A stretch of 64,000 bases of DNA from Mesocentrotus franciscanus. Taxonomy: Eukaryota; Echinodermata; Echinoidea; Camarodonta; Strongylocentrotidae. Of this stretch, positions 21,931 to 35,410 are shown in pieces. The DNA lies in the NCBI GenBank assembly GCA_037976565.1, contig CP137685.1:19208449-19272448 (forward strand). The letters are read 5' to 3'. Position 1 is the stretch's first letter; every line of letters starts with the position of its first letter. A program made the position numbers and the translations under genes. The notes below the pieces were generated by a model. That model was not told where the DNA came from. It searched no databases and saw nothing but the letters and a program-made list of their open reading frames with translations.

Positions 21931-22847
21931 TTGAAGGTAAACATAGTTCTGTTACAAAAGGTCTTTGTTGATAACGAATGCCGCATAATTCTCATCGTTC
22001 AAAGTTTACAGATTATCAGATTAGCCCAATCGATTGATAACACGTATTGATTTAGGTACAAGCGCAATCGATACGCGCTCGCGCGCCATCGCAATTCTTT
22101 TCCTTTTGTTCTCTTTATATAAAAAAAAAGTATTGTTGCTGAATACAAGATTCGGTAGTGCAAGCTATGCTCGCGTGCCATTGCAATATAGAGCATCACA
22201 CTTTGAAGAAATGCATTTTATGTTTATTAAAATTACATAGTTGGCATATAATGCATTTATTCAAAGTGTGATCTCTCTCTCTCTCTCTCTCTCTTTCTTT
22301 ATTTTGTTTTACTTAATAACATACACATGTACATACTACATGATTACACCATGATTGCCAATTAATAATATATAACTTTTGAAAAGAAACATCATCAAGG
22401 AATTTCAAAATACGGGAAGAGATGATTAATCCCTGTATAATGGGTGATAAATGAAGAGATACCCTGTGACCATAAAGTTGGAATAACTTTTTGTTACATC
22501 TTTTCATGAAATAATTGTGACAATTTGTTTTAATGATTAATTGCCTTGATCAACTTTATATCTGATAGAACTATATTAATCAATCTAAGAGTCAAATGGA
22601 TTGATTCTGATAAGTTCCGAGAAGATAGGAACTTTATCTGTAAGTAATAAATCATAATGCCACATTCATTTCATGAAAAGAGTTAAGAAAAAGAAATTTT
22701 CCAACTTGATATGGCCAACAGTAAAGCTGCATTGATAGGCCCACACCCGGACTCGTCTCCTGTAAATTTCTGTCGAAATGAAGTCCGTCTGCTAGCTCTC
22801 AACCAAATAACCACTTTGTTAATATAAAAATACAAACCTGGAGGGGG

Positions 22848-23126
22848 GGGGGTGTTTCACAAAGACTAAGATCGACTTTAAATTGGACTTAACTCTGGCA
22901 GGCATTTCAGGCCACTGTTTGCTCTCACCATTTACTGGCATTGGTCTCTCAAGGGACATACAAGTCATGGTCACAAATCTACAGAATTAACATTTTTTGA
23001 TAATTCATTATTGAAGGAAAAAATATTATCTAAAGATCATAATGGTGAGAGCAAACAGTGGAACGAATGGCCTGCCATAGTTAAGTCCAACTTAAAGTCG
23101 ATCTTAATCTTTGTGAAACACTCCCC
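22848..23126. mobile_element. Palindromic MITE, GGGGTGTTTCACAAAGA family, copy 2
   Basis: Inverted ends of about 85 bases: GGGGTGTTTCACAAAGACTA, AAGATCGACTTTAA, TTGGACTTAACT and CACTGTTTGCTCTCACCATT recur inverted at 23040-23126. The outer 20 bases match the element at 19170 but the inner arms differ, so they are two subfamilies. Confidence 0.85.
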
Positions 23127-23129
23127 AGG

Positions 23130-24220
23130 ACATTCCTTAACTTAATCACGATATCCCTCTTAAAAAGATGTCTATATTTCTAGTTTGACCTTCTCACATA
23201 TAGATTGATGATGAACTATTTCATACAGTAAATATTATTTTCTTTGCTATAGAACGCCCATAGTCCAGCCAGGCCTTGAGGCAGAACAAATAGTCCATCT
23301 ATATTGAACTGGCTTGCTTTTCTATTTTACTTTTCTAGCTATATTCGAAAATTATATTGCCAATCTAAAGTAGGTCACTCAATTTTAGAATAATATTACG
23401 TACTTATGATATCATAACCTAAAGGGTTAGTATTAAAGCCTGGACATATATTTTTTGAAAGTAAAATGAACGAAATACACGAATTCATTAACTTTCCAAT
23501 CTAATGGCTATTGTAGAGCAAGCCATTTTGTTAGGACACGAATTAAACAAGCAGATCGTAATGTATTACAGAGCTTGGTAAATGTGATAGATACACGATA
23601 TGCTTCAATTTTGGACTTGATATTATCGGTAATCACCGAGAAATTTCTTCGGTACGTGCTGTACAGTGCACAACACGTGTACGTACGGGGGAGCAGCAAT
23701 TACGGACCAATTTTACGAGTAATTGTTCGACCTGTACGTACCCGGGCAACTCAAGGCGTATTCTTCGAAAGGCATGTGATGTGGGCACAGATTGCTAGAC
23801 GACTTCGTCATCACATAAAGTTCTTCCAAATATTGGGCCTTCTGCCCCTCTTTTATGAGAGAAAGGAATGATTTCTGCGTAATTTTGTGGAAGCTTAATG
23901 GGGTATATCAGTATTGGTTCAATGTCAAATTTGCACGCGTGATGCCATGCACTTTGCAGAAATGTAGATCTCGCCTCGTTTTGAGCGGGGGAGAATGGAC
24001 CACCAGACATAAGTTAATCAAGTTGTTTAAGATACTTGTTCACTGCATGATAGTCGTTTTCTTAGAAAAGAAAATAGCATCGTTTGGATACTTCTGTCCA
24101 TTTATCTATGTTCAATCGGTTTTCCAAACACAATGCATGCATAGACATATTATAAACACATTACGCCGCTATTACATTGGACACGATATTTTGAGGAATG
24201 AGTGAATGTGATTCTTTCAT
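23130..24220. other. Intergenic, no gene recognised
   Basis: AT-rich at the left. 23640-23760 is richer in CpG and contains CACGTGTACGTACGG and CTGTACGTACCCGGG, palindromic ACGTAC cores. The open frame over 23575-23871 matches no family I recognise. Confidence 0.5.
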
Positions 24221-24225
24221 TTTTT

Positions 24226-24500
24226 ATGATGATGATGGTGATGATGATGATGAAGATGATGAAGACGATGAAGATGATGATGATGAAGATGACGATAATG
24301 ATGAAGATGTTGAAGATGGTTATGATAATGGTTATGATTATGATTAAGATGATGATGAGAATGATGAAGAGGATGACGATGGTGATGATGATGATGATGA
24401 TTATGATGATGATGATGATTGAAGAGGAGGATGATGAAGATGATGATGATGATATAGATGAAGATGATGATGGTGATTATGATGATGATGCTGCTGCTGA
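24226..24500. repeat. (GAT)n/(ATG)n microsatellite
   Basis: About 270 bases of imperfect GATGAT with GAA and GGT variants. The acidic or methionine-rich (plus) and histidine-rich (minus) open frames are artefacts of the repeat. It runs directly into the SINE tail at 24500. Confidence 0.95.
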
Positions 24501-24690
24501 TAATAATAACGAAATTCCTATGGCGCACATCCAAGAGTATGCTGAAGGCGCCTATATACCCCTTGGTAGAGACTGGCAAATGTAGATCAACGTCATGTTA
24601 TCATGGTTATATACATTAGTGCCGCGGCTGCGTATCGAACCAAGAACTATTTGATCCACAATCCGGTGACGCATCCACTATGCCCTGCTA
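24500..24690 (-). mobile_element. Diverged tRNA-derived SINE, minus strand
   Basis: GATAATAATAACGAA tail, body with GAGACTGGCAAATGTAGATC and ACATTAGTGCCGCGG, and on the minus strand a B-box-like GGTTCGATACGC near 24630. Same family as 1967 and 20555. Confidence 0.6.
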
Positions 24691-25380
24691 AGAACTTTGA
24701 ACTCTTCCAAGGCTCTATGTCAGTGGCGTATTCAGACCTTGACCTCAGAAGGGGCAACACACAAGAATTTACGGTAATGCATTATTATAGTTCAGCATGG
24801 GGGATGCCCCCTCCCCCAAGCTAAATATTCCTGTATTATTATAATTGAGCAGTGAGTGTTTTGTCTATGTTTCGTGCGTTTCAAAGGGCAAAGTTACCAA
24901 TATGAACTTACAAATGATTTCCTCAACCTGTTTGTTTGTTCTTGGTCGGAAATCTGTGAGGAGGGACAAAGTGGACCCCCTTGCTCCTCCTTCAAATACG
25001 CTAGTGTCGCAAGCCTTACGAGTCTTGTTCGACTTGCTTTTGAACTTTCAACTTCCCGTTTCCCAGGCTATACTACTCTACCACCACGACCACCGAGCCA
25101 TCGTGCCTCTGACTTGAACAACGACAGAAGTTAGTATGTTATTATATTTTAAAGCTATCCTTCTTTTGTTCCGTCCTAATGGCAATCCATCTTCATTAGC
25201 TCTTTTTCTTTCTCTCGTTCACCATCTTTATTTCAAATGGCCATCTTTCTCCTCAATACCCTTATCAATCTTGCAGATGTCTACGAAACATTATCCTTTG
25301 ACCCAAGAATGTAAAGAATACTGGCATCATGATTGACAGGCTGATGAAGAGAATGGGAGAGGAGGGATGAAGAGAGGGTG

Positions 25381-25419
25381 GATAGGGGAGATAGAGAGAC
25401 ATAATGATTGAGAGAGGGG

Positions 25420-25457
<38 letters not shown>

Positions 25458-25493
25458 CGTGGAGAGGGGGGAGGGAGAAATAAAGAAAGAGAT

Positions 25494-25538
<45 letters not shown>

Positions 25539-25649
25539 TATATATATATATATATATATATAGATATATATATAGAGAGAGACAGAGAGAGAGAGAGACA
25601 GAGAGACAGAGAGAGCGAGAGAGAGAGACAGAGAGACACACACAGAGTG

Positions 25650-25684
<35 letters not shown>

Positions 25685-25690
25685 AAGGAT
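25381..25690. repeat. Compound (GA)n-(TA)n-(GA)n microsatellite
   Basis: GA-rich from 25381, pure GA near 25426-25455, TA/GATA at 25496-25580, then GA with ACAGAG interruptions to 25682. The long low-complexity open frames on both strands are not genes. Confidence 0.95.
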
Positions 25691-25699
25691 TTGGAATGT

Positions 25700-27880
25700 T
25701 GACCTCTTCGGGTATTAGGCCCTCATTTAAAGATTTTTAAAAAGTCTGAAAATTACCTTGCGACAGTTATCTAAATTTGTACATAAAAATAAAAACAACA
25801 GACAATCATGTAAATTAGAGAGCCTTCACTTCTGTAGACATATTTTGTAGACAGATATTTCTGAACATTTTTTTCTTCACCATCCTTTTTCATTTTTGTG
25901 TCATTTTTTTTTTTTTTTTTTTTTTGGGGGGTAGGGAGGGGTCTTGTTGACATATTTGTTGTTATGTTGGCGAACTAGCAGGTAATGTGTGTACTACCCC
26001 CACCCCCGCCCTTCATTTTAGAAAATGTAGGTTCTAACCCAAACAAATTATCATAATGAAGGGCAAATCAAAATCAATATAAAATGATAGAAGAAATGTT
26101 CACTTTCCGTCTTTCAGGACTCATGTCCATGGTAATATTAAAGGCATTTTATCAACCCCACAGTCCAATAATCCATGCTGTAGCTCAGGCAACTAAGGAA
26201 ATAATTAGAGTGTGCCATCACCATGTGGCTATACTATACTGTATTCAAAATATGAGCTTCAAATATTACCTCTACATAGAGATATTGAAATTCAAATACA
26301 TTCTCAGTGAACAGTAAAACATCTCGTTGAGTATGCTAGGCACGAACCCAAGTCGCCGGGTGCCGCCATTATATACGCGAGGTTTAATGTTATCTTTTAT
26401 TTTTCTTCATACTCCTTAACCGTTAACTTATAGAATGCCAGGTAAAGTTGTTTGAGGTTGATTTTATACATTCTAGCTGTACACAAATTAATCTTTTCAG
26501 GTGATGGGTACAATTTAAGATGAATGAAGAAAAAAAAGCCTTTAATTTGAAGCCATTTTCCCCCTTCAAATTACAATTCGACAACCCGCATATGCACGTA
26601 AATAGGCTTTGCGTCGAGATTTTACGGCCATTTCCCCCTCTTTGCCAGTCAAAATTGATTTTAGCTTCATAACTTTCATCGAAGTTTTTATTGTAGTGGA
26701 TATATGCTTGAAGGTTGGTGTCGAACTGATGAACAATATTTGGAGCCAGAAGGCCATTAACCCATATTATAAGATGATGACGTGGATCCTAAGCAAATGA
26801 TTGGTTGAAAGCGTACACGTGACCAGGCATTTATTTTGCCTAACGCGTAATTTGGATAATGACCGGTCATTATCCAATTCTAATGACCGGTCATTAGTAA
26901 AATCATGTTATAAAGCATCATTTTATAAAACAAATAAAACATCATCTTATAAAACAAATAATACACATCATTTTGTTCGGGCATCAGTAAAATTACCCAC
27001 ACTTCAAAACAGTCCAAACACCCTCGGCTACCGCCTCGGGCGTGTTAGACTGTTCCAAAGGTACCTTGTGTGGGTTCTTACTAATGCCGTCACTGCTCTG
27101 TATTATGTGTATATACATCAACACAGAGTTAACGTCCATCTGGCTCTGAACAGATAAAGTTTTCTTTTGACTTGACATACATACAACCTTTGAGAACCAC
27201 ATACCTGTCTCCTTGCAGCTCGCAGGTGGCAAGCAAATATGATCTCGTTCGCGTGCCTGGTCGTAAAGCAGCGAAATAGATATGTTTATAAAAAATCCCA
27301 TGTTTACCCAAAAGATTATTCTATGGTATGGCATTCAGTGATCTTTTGAGCCAGCAGAGGTCATATTTTCTTTCATCAACTGAAAATATGCCCTCAAAAT
27401 GGGGAAAAGAGACTAAAAAGGAGATAAAAATATCGGTAAAAGTAAGCTACTTGACCGGACAGTTGAAGTTATAATGAGTGAGCGTGAACTTGGATGATGC
27501 CATCGTCGTATTCAGAGAGGGATTTTGAGATTTAAAGGGTGAGGTTTAAAAACCTTAACGAGAATTTTTGATTCGCGATATTTGAGAATGGATTGAGAGG
27601 TGAGATGAGAGAGGTAGAAATACCACAGTCTTGGTCAAAGGCTTACATTAAGCTTATCAGGGTCAGGGAACGATAGAAATGGGGGCACGTAGGAGGGGGG
27701 GGGGGTGAGAACTCGACGCTGGAATTCAATTGTTTTATTTATTATTTTGTTTGCATAACTCAATCCAAAAACAAACAAAAAAAATAATTTGATCACTATT
27801 AAATACAGATGTCAAGAAGCGGTTATCAAACTAAGTATTCCAGAGAAGGAATGGTAAAGAAGGGAGTTGGAGAAATATAG
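25700..27880. other. Intergenic, no gene recognised
   Basis: Contains a T-run (25904-25926), short GACCGGTCATTA palindromes at 26862-26895 followed by tandem TTATAAAACAAATAA units (26921-26960), and a G-run near 27696. The open frame 26801-27157 crosses these repeats and looks non-coding. Confidence 0.5.
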
Positions 27881-27889
27881 AGATGAAAA

Positions 27890-27952
27890 TAATATGGAAA
27901 GAGAGGAAGAGAGAGAGAGGGGGGGAGGGATATTATAGAGGGATGGGAAGGG

Positions 27953-27983
<31 letters not shown>

Positions 27984-27985
27984 GG
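27890..27985. repeat. (GA)n microsatellite
   Basis: GAGA runs at 27900-27925 and 27957-27985 within purine-rich DNA. Confidence 0.9.
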
Positions 27986-27989
27986 GGCA

Positions 27990-30900
27990 AGCAAGAGGGG
28001 ATAATAATACACATCAGTCCTTCTCGATGGTGATGAAATCAACACAAAGAAATCATGATATTTTCTACCCCAAAATTAATATAAAAATTTGCTCAATAAG
28101 GACACCTATAACTGACTCAAACCGAGTATTTTCCGCCGAATTGATCTCGACTGGAGCTATAGCTTTGCTGAGATGCGCGATTCTGTCTTCTGGGATTCTG
28201 ATACGGGTCTCCATTGTAATGATCACGGAGTATAAATAGAACGGATATGTAACCGGCATCTTGAAAAGGGTAGCTTGTACTCCGCCTGACGGTAGCGAAA
28301 TATATACAGTGTGTGTCAGAAGAAAACAAACAAAAAATCGCCCAGTGTAGATTTATTTAAAGACCGGCATCTTATTGATATATACTTAATAGTTACTTAA
28401 TAGATACTTTTTTGTTTAAATTCTATTATATCATGAGGATTCAGAGAACACAGCTGGCCCGTGCCCCCATCTGACCCCCCCCCCAAACGTGCCCCCATTA
28501 ATCCATAAAGTCTCGTGAAAAATATGATGACGGTTGATTTTTTTTCTTCTTTTTTATTGATGTTTTTGTTTATTTGTTTTTCTTTTCACTTTTTTGCTTG
28601 TCAGAATTTTTTTCTTAATTGAACCCCTGTTACAAAATCATAAGTGCGCTCTTACCATTTCTCCAACTGTTAATCAAAGACATGAGAAAAATGATTGAGC
28701 ATTAACATAACAATACTCAGATATATGACAACCGATGTAGGGTACTGATTGTGCGAGCAATCGATCCTTCCACATATAGAAACTCTCTAGATTAGTCTTC
28801 ATGGTTGATTGCTGTGTATGTGTTTTTTATAATTCTTTCTCTCATAAACAAAATTGCAAATATTAAGATTCATATTTCATACGAAATTACAAATAAAGCT
28901 TTGCATAAATAAAATAACATTTTCACATAAATAAAATTACAAATAAATTTCCGTATTTCGCACATGATTTATAATACTATATTCGATGAAAACGATACAT
29001 GAATCAAATATATTATATTATTCATAAGTAAAAAAGATCAAGAGATAGCATTTTAATAAGTATGCTGAGGTTTCGGATCGATAAAAAAATAAAAGAAAGA
29101 AGATTTTGCTGAAATTCAAAGAGTGAAAAAGCAAGGTTCACAGATCTGGGTAGTAGCATCAGAAATTTAGTCCAAAGCTGTAAAATACAGTCATATTTCT
29201 AGTAATATATAAAAGATATGAGACTATTCAAGCGCAAGCTCATTCATTTGAAATTGAATAATGTAATATTATTCCACATGGAAATAAAAAGAAGGAACAA
29301 GTTCACAGACCTATTTTTTCACCTTTACTCGAAACAACCCAACACAAAAGCTCACAAATACAATAGCCCCACTGCACTACTTGTAGCTACTTGCTCCCTC
29401 TATATAGAATATAATGCCTAAGCGGTGCCCGTTGGTCCCCCATGATCCTCTTTTTCTTATGTTAATTGAGAGCTGAGTTGATGAGATAACCACCTGTCAG
29501 TGACCATGCTGTGAGGTCTAATCCCTCCTGGCCAAACTAGTGCAGACAGGCTTTAAGACAAATGCAATCTCAGTCTAAACAGAAAATTGGTTTTCAATGG
29601 ATCAGTTTTTTCTTTTTAGTTGTTGTTGTTGCTGATGTTGGTGATGTTCTTTTATTTTGTATGACATACAAAATAATAAAAACACCATCAACAGCAACCA
29701 AAAACAAACAAAAAAATATTGCAATATATCAACTGCTGCTTTTCAAATATTTCCTTTTTGAGACACCCTGTAGCCCTGCCTCACTTGACAGCATGCGATA
29801 TGACAGCCTTACACACCAATAAATGGCCTAATTGCGTTGGTTAATTTCTAATCAGTGTCCCAATATACCGTATATCCTTGCATATTCCCAGACTAAATCC
29901 CCTTATTCGTATGGAAAGCATGTATTCACCACCAATGGTTAAAAGCTAAAATAAAGATCTTTTATCGCAGACGACTTTTTTTTTTACCCGCCCCCTTATC
30001 GCTCCGAGGGAAACACGCAATATGGAAGAAAATATCAACATATCAAATATAATTCGTCTTTCTGCGATCCCAACTGCACTTCTGTCCTCTTTTTCTCATG
30101 CGCCTGCTTGGTTTTTGACTTGCATTTCACTTTTGGACTTACGTTAACTTCTTTTAATTTCTCTCTGCACTTTATAATTTGTATTTAGAAGTTAGGACTA
30201 TATTAGGAAAGAGTTTAATGTCAACTTTATGGTGTCAAGGTAATTTCTTTTCATTGCTTAAAATGTATTATAATTGATGAATGAAATAAAATCAAGTCCG
30301 ATCAAATCAAATTTGTCAATGTCTTCTTTTTATTTCTATATTCTGTTCTCTCATTCAGTTGCCCCAAATCAATCGGCTATCCTTCCTTTTTTCAATTGGG
30401 CTCTTTACATCTTTCTCAGTCTCCCCCTCCCCATCTCACTCTCTCTCTCTCCCATTTCCCTTACATGTCCTTCTTCAATACACTCCTTGGCCTACTTTTC
30501 AAACAAAGTCGGTAGTTATATCAAGGTATGAAATTACGTGAAAAATTGAATTGCCAAGATGTTTCATTAATGAACAAAATGTACATCGCTTCGAATTCTC
30601 TTCATTCTCGCTTCCTCATTATGTGCCTTATTTTGTTTCATATATACTTGGTCACGTTTAATTTATCTTGATTTATTATTATACCACTTTTTGTATTCAA
30701 AGGATGTTTCTTTTCCACCCCCTCCCTGTATTCATCCTGTTTTCATTGTCTTAAGTTTTTCTTCCTTTTATCGTTCATCTCGATTCCCCCTCTCTCTATT
30801 ATCTATATCTCAGCCCCCTGCCGCCTACCCCCCTCTCTCTCTCTCTCTCTCTCTCTGTTTTGTCTATATCTTTCACTCTTCAACGTTTAGACCAATTAAT

Positions 30901-31600
30901 AGCTAGCAGATGCATAGCACATTAATAGAAACTAAGATACAAGAAAACGGAAAGAAGATTAATAAAGCAAGGGTAGATTAAAAAGGAGAGAGGTCCGAAA
31001 TGGTATTGCTCAGAGTACAGCGGACCCTAGCGGGTTAGCGGGCATATAGCCACGGGGGCATAGCGGGCGGCAAACGGACAGCGCACCCCAACTTCAGCTG
31101 CATGCCCACAACCCGTGTTGAATATGTGATTGTGTTCTGAGGCGTAAATTTGGCATGGGGTGCTTTTGCCCGCGTAGCATTCACGGTGAGTAGGGGGGTT
31201 CTAATCCCCCCGGCGGCTACGGCTGCGGATTCGCTGTTGCCACCGTAAATAACCTATCTGCCCGATGAAGGGATGAGGAGGGGGGTTGTTATAGCTTCTT
31301 TTGCTCTCCTTCTATTTTCACCAAGGAGTTGGATTTTTCTTGGTATCATGGAGGGAGGTTTTTCATAATTATTTTGTAGGCGTGAGCTCATGTGACATGT
31401 CAGGGCAAGAAGTACATTTAGATCGGAAAGGTGCTTTTTCAGATAGCCATTATTAACTAGCATTATGGAATGATGTTATTCAAAGTACATTGCAGTCTTG
31501 ATATCTGAAAATCTACACACTCAATTGATTCGATCTTTTAATCATCTAAGATATCAAACTGTTAATTTTGTGTCCAACTTTTATGACACACTATAATAGA
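27990..31600. other. Intergenic, no gene recognised
   Basis: AT-rich sequence with a C-run (28477-28486), TC-rich stretches near 30420-30460 and 30833-30858 (pure CT), and a GC-richer segment at 31020-31250. None of the short open frames shows a protein motif. Confidence 0.5.
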
Positions 31601-31619
31601 GTCACACAAGAGTTTCGAC

Positions 31620-32755
31620 CGGTTGCGGACACCCGACAACCACTGCCTGGTCGGGAGTTATTTGTCAGAGGTCGCAGAGAGGTTTTCGTCAGTCTTTAAA
31701 AGGTTGTCAGTGGTCTCCTGATCATTTTGGTCGGCTGGATGTTTACGCTGCTGCATCGAAAACATTTTGCCGATCAAACTGGTCGTGGAAAAGTTTGTCT
31801 TGGTCTTCCAAGGGTAGGCGACAGTTCTCCGACTGATTGCCGACTGATCCCCGACTGGTTGCCGACTGATCCCCGGTGGTTGCCGATCATTACCGGGCGA
31901 TATTTGGTTGAGAAAAGGTCGGCAGTTCAACTACGTTCACCGAACATCAACAACCAGGCAGGAATTTCGAATATTCTATTGTAACTTATATTGCTGGTTC
32001 ACAAATTCAATTTGTTTGATACTTTCCCATTGAAAGAAAAGGGGAAGAAGAAAAAAAGAGAGGAAACTTAATTGCTTATATTGTTTCTTGATCTACTTAG
32101 ATCATCTTATTCTGTGATGTTTTATTTATAAAGATGAGCTTTTTTCCTGCTGCAGCAACCTGGTAAAAACACCACATGTCAGTCCAAAGGGTATAGATAA
32201 AATGTGATCTATTAATTATTGATTCATGTTACGTAGGCCATTGTTTCTTATGTGGATCCGGAAAAGGTCCCTCCATTTCATAATGAGCCACTTCGGAGAA
32301 AGCACTTGTACACATGACCCCCAAATATCCGCAGATCTTTTACAAAATGGAAACGTCCTACTTGGTGCACTTTAAAATAATCACTGCCAAAGTGATGGAG
32401 TTGTTTCACGAATACCGTCCTTTTGTTTGCCTCTTGAAAAGAATACTTCCATCTGTGTATCATAGAATGTAACGCCGGTGCATAAATGAATGATTACATT
32501 TACATCGGACATTGATCTCCGACCAATTGATTATTATTGCCGATCAATCGCCGAACAACTGCCAACCATACGCAAACATTTCCATGAGCGGTGGCAAATA
32601 AGCTTACGACAATCTTTGATCTTTGAACATTTTTGTGAACGACATTTGGCAACTGATCCTACAACCTATCTGCAACTGTATTTTTGGGGTGCAAATTGGT
32701 TGTCGATGGTCGCAGCTTTTTTTCTGTTTGTCAGAAGTCGGCAACGGTCGTACGC
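31620..32755. repeat. Two inverted GTTGCCGA-rich blocks
   Basis: 31620-31930 is rich in GTTGCCGACTGATCCCCG-type direct repeats. 32510-32755 carries the same motifs (TCGGCAAC, TTGCCGATCAATCGCCG) mostly in the opposite sense. The outermost parts GACCGGTTGCGGAC and GTCGGCAACGGTCG are inverted. It may be one large foldback element; the ends are not certain. Confidence 0.4.
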
Positions 32756-32765
32756 CTATATTAGT

Positions 32766-32952
32766 CTGCAAGCACAGACCCTAATTTGACACTTTATCAA
32801 AAAATCATTGTGCCTTGAGACAAGCCTAGCCCAGCTACCTACTGGTTGTATCAATATAGGCTGCAAGCACAGACCCTAATTTGACACTTTATCAAAAAAT
32901 CATTGTGCCTTGAGACAAGCCTAGCCCAGCTACCTACTGGTTGTATCAATAT
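32766..32952. repeat. Recent tandem duplication, 95-bp unit
   Basis: CTGCAAGCACAGACCCTAAT and the following 75 bases occur twice head to tail (32766-32860, 32861-32952) with no differences until the last bases. No gene is involved. Confidence 0.95.
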
Positions 32953-33599
32953 GTGTCAGGAGCAGCTATACTACATGGCCTATGGTAGTCTTATAGTGCA
33001 GACTCTCTTTTACGACTGATCAGGGTTTGTGCCTGCAAACTACGCCTATATAGTGTGACTGAGGCTGTAGAAAAGCATCAGTATACAATAGTTTCCTTAC
33101 ATTTGTCAATAAGTTTGACCACTGTAATGTTCAATAAATATTTAACCCCCCCCCCCTCTCTTCATGCTCATGTTGGCTGATGTAGAGGGTTTATCTGCAG
33201 TGCTATGACGTGAGCCCGACCATTGAGGGGCACTATCATCAGGGGGGGGGCACCATTTTAATTTTCTCTTTAAAAAAAAATCTAAATTCATATTTCTAAA
33301 TGATTTTAACAGTTAACTCTTATTCTATTTTTGAGACAGAATGTACTTTTTGAAGTAAAGAAGCAATAACTAACTCTTCAAACTGTCATGAATATTGTTG
33401 TGTTAGTTCTTTTATACAGAAGTAACCCAATTGTGTTAGAGCCTTTACATTATTCTCTTGTGAGGAGGAAAAGTAGTCAAAGTGAAATATGTTTGCGAAA
33501 AGAAGAAAATGAGAAATGAAATAAGATTAATACATGAATGGATGTTAAAAACGAAAATCCAATGTCCTTTCGAGTTGCCGTTGTTCATTAACTTTTTTC

Positions 33600-33643
33600 A
33601 GCTCTCTGTCTGGCTCTCTCTCTCTCTATCTCTTTCTCTCTCT

Positions 33644-33683
<40 letters not shown>

Positions 33684-33810
33684 ATCTTCCCTTCTCTCTT
33701 TCGTTCTCAATCTCTTTCTTTGTCTCCTTCTATCTCCCTTTCTCTTTATCATCTCTGTCTATTCGCTCTTCACATCTCCACTTCTCTCCCCCCCATTCCC
33801 TCTCTCTTAA
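33600..33810. repeat. (CT)n microsatellite and CT-rich tract
   Basis: Pure CT at 33649-33677, with TC-rich sequence on both sides. Similar short CT runs occur at 34440-34462. Confidence 0.9.
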
Positions 33811-33839
33811 TTCAGAAATTTGTATAAGTATAATATAAT

Positions 33840-34970
33840 CATTAACACGCGTCTAGCTCCATCTATACAGCTTAAAGACGTTTACATTACACTTCCCCTA
33901 ATGTCATCTGAGCTGAATTCGCGTAATTTAGGGATTTAATGAGCCTCGACTTGACCGCTTGGCCAAAGGGCACGGGTTTTATAGATGATTAGCTCGTAAT
34001 TAGTCTAATTCTTTCTCGGATAGCCACTGGACATACACATGTAGAGGGAGAGTCTTATACCAATACAATTTAAAGACAAAAAAGCAGTTTAGAATTGAAA
34101 GAAAAAATGAAAAAATTGAAAGGCAAAATGAACAATTGTAAAGACAAAATGAAGAGTTTGAAAGACAAACTGCGGTGAGCCTCCTTATCAAAATGTCATA
34201 AGTCATCTTACGATTTAATGATGCAAATATCACCCAAAACATGATTAACGGAAATAATAGGGTATGCTCGGTGCTTTATGAATTGTTGATTGAGACATTT
34301 ATTTCATTAAACACATTTAGAGGAATAATCAGTATAAACTAGGGTTACAAAATGAAACTAAAGGACGAAACTAGTAAATTGATATCATATCAGTATTTTA
34401 ATTTCAATGGGAAAAATGAATCAACACAACACACACACACTCTCTCTCTCTCTCTCTCTCTGGTCCTCCTGTGAACCACTGTATGTTTTCAAACATTCGA
34501 CGCATCACAGTGAACTGATCTATGGTGCTAACACTATAACCAGGGAGATGATAGGGATGCAATACGACCATACTACTGTATATCGTGGACCCCGCTATGC
34601 CTGAGCTCTATAATAAGCGCTAAGGAGATTATTCGACCAGTACGATGCATCCATGGATTACCCGGCTAGGAATGCCCGCGGATACCAGCGCGAAATAGCC
34701 GTCAAAATCTTGGACGTTTATCCGTTCCGATTAGTTGCAATTAGGACACTTTTCTAGGCCGCTGTTTTTGCTTTCTTGGTTGATGATGACGGGTGATAAG
34801 TGTCGCTATCGGCATCATCGTCGTCGTCGTCGTCATTTGCGGGGATTTAAAGGCATGACTGGACAGAGGATGTCGTTTTATGGGATCAAGCAGTTGGTTA
34901 GGCATTATATCAATTCATAATCGCTTTTTAATTGATAGTGAAATTGGGTTGCACATCACAGTGATATAGG
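33840..34970. other. Intergenic, no gene recognised
   Basis: Contains homeodomain-type cores in a cluster (GATTAGCTCGTAATTAGTCTAATT split at 33987-34010). A CpG-richer stretch lies at 34640-34740. No convincing coding frame. Confidence 0.4.
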
Positions 34971-34975
34971 AAAAT

Positions 34976-35185
34976 AAAGAAGAAGAAGAAGAAGAAAAAG
35001 AAGAAGAAGAAGAAGAAGAAGAAGAAGAAGAAGAAGAAGAAGAAGAAGAAGAAGAAAAAGAAGAAAGAAATAGAAGAAAAAGAAGAGGAAGAAGAAGAGG
35101 AAATTAATGAAAGGATGAAAGAAAAAAAGTATGAAGACAAAGAGGACGAAGGAGAAGAGGTTAAAATTCCTGTATCTAGCACTAC

Positions 35186-35228
<43 letters not shown>

Positions 35229-35410
35229 GCTCTCTTCTATTTCCCTAATATCACCTGTTTATCCCCATCTCCCTTTTCCCTTTTCTTTCTCTTCCTCTCT
35301 CCTATCTCTCTCTCTCTCTTTTTCTCTCTCTCTCTTTTCTCTCGCCCTCTTCCCTCCCTCGCTCTCTTTCTCTCCCGTCTCTCCCCCGTTCCTCTTTCCT
35401 TTATATGTAC
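34976..35410. repeat. (GAA)n followed by (CT)n low-complexity tract
   Basis: GAAGAA repeats at 34978-35100, then CT at 35187-35230 and CT-rich DNA to about 35400. The phenylalanine-rich and serine/leucine-rich frames are artefacts. Confidence 0.95.

Noticed and set aside
24202..24585. Methionine/acidic and histidine-rich open frames
   Set aside because: They arise from the GAT repeat on either strand, followed by SINE sequence.
25265..25718. Several overlapping Ser-Leu and Tyr-Ile open frames
   Set aside because: A compound GA/TA microsatellite is open in most frames; no start context or motif.
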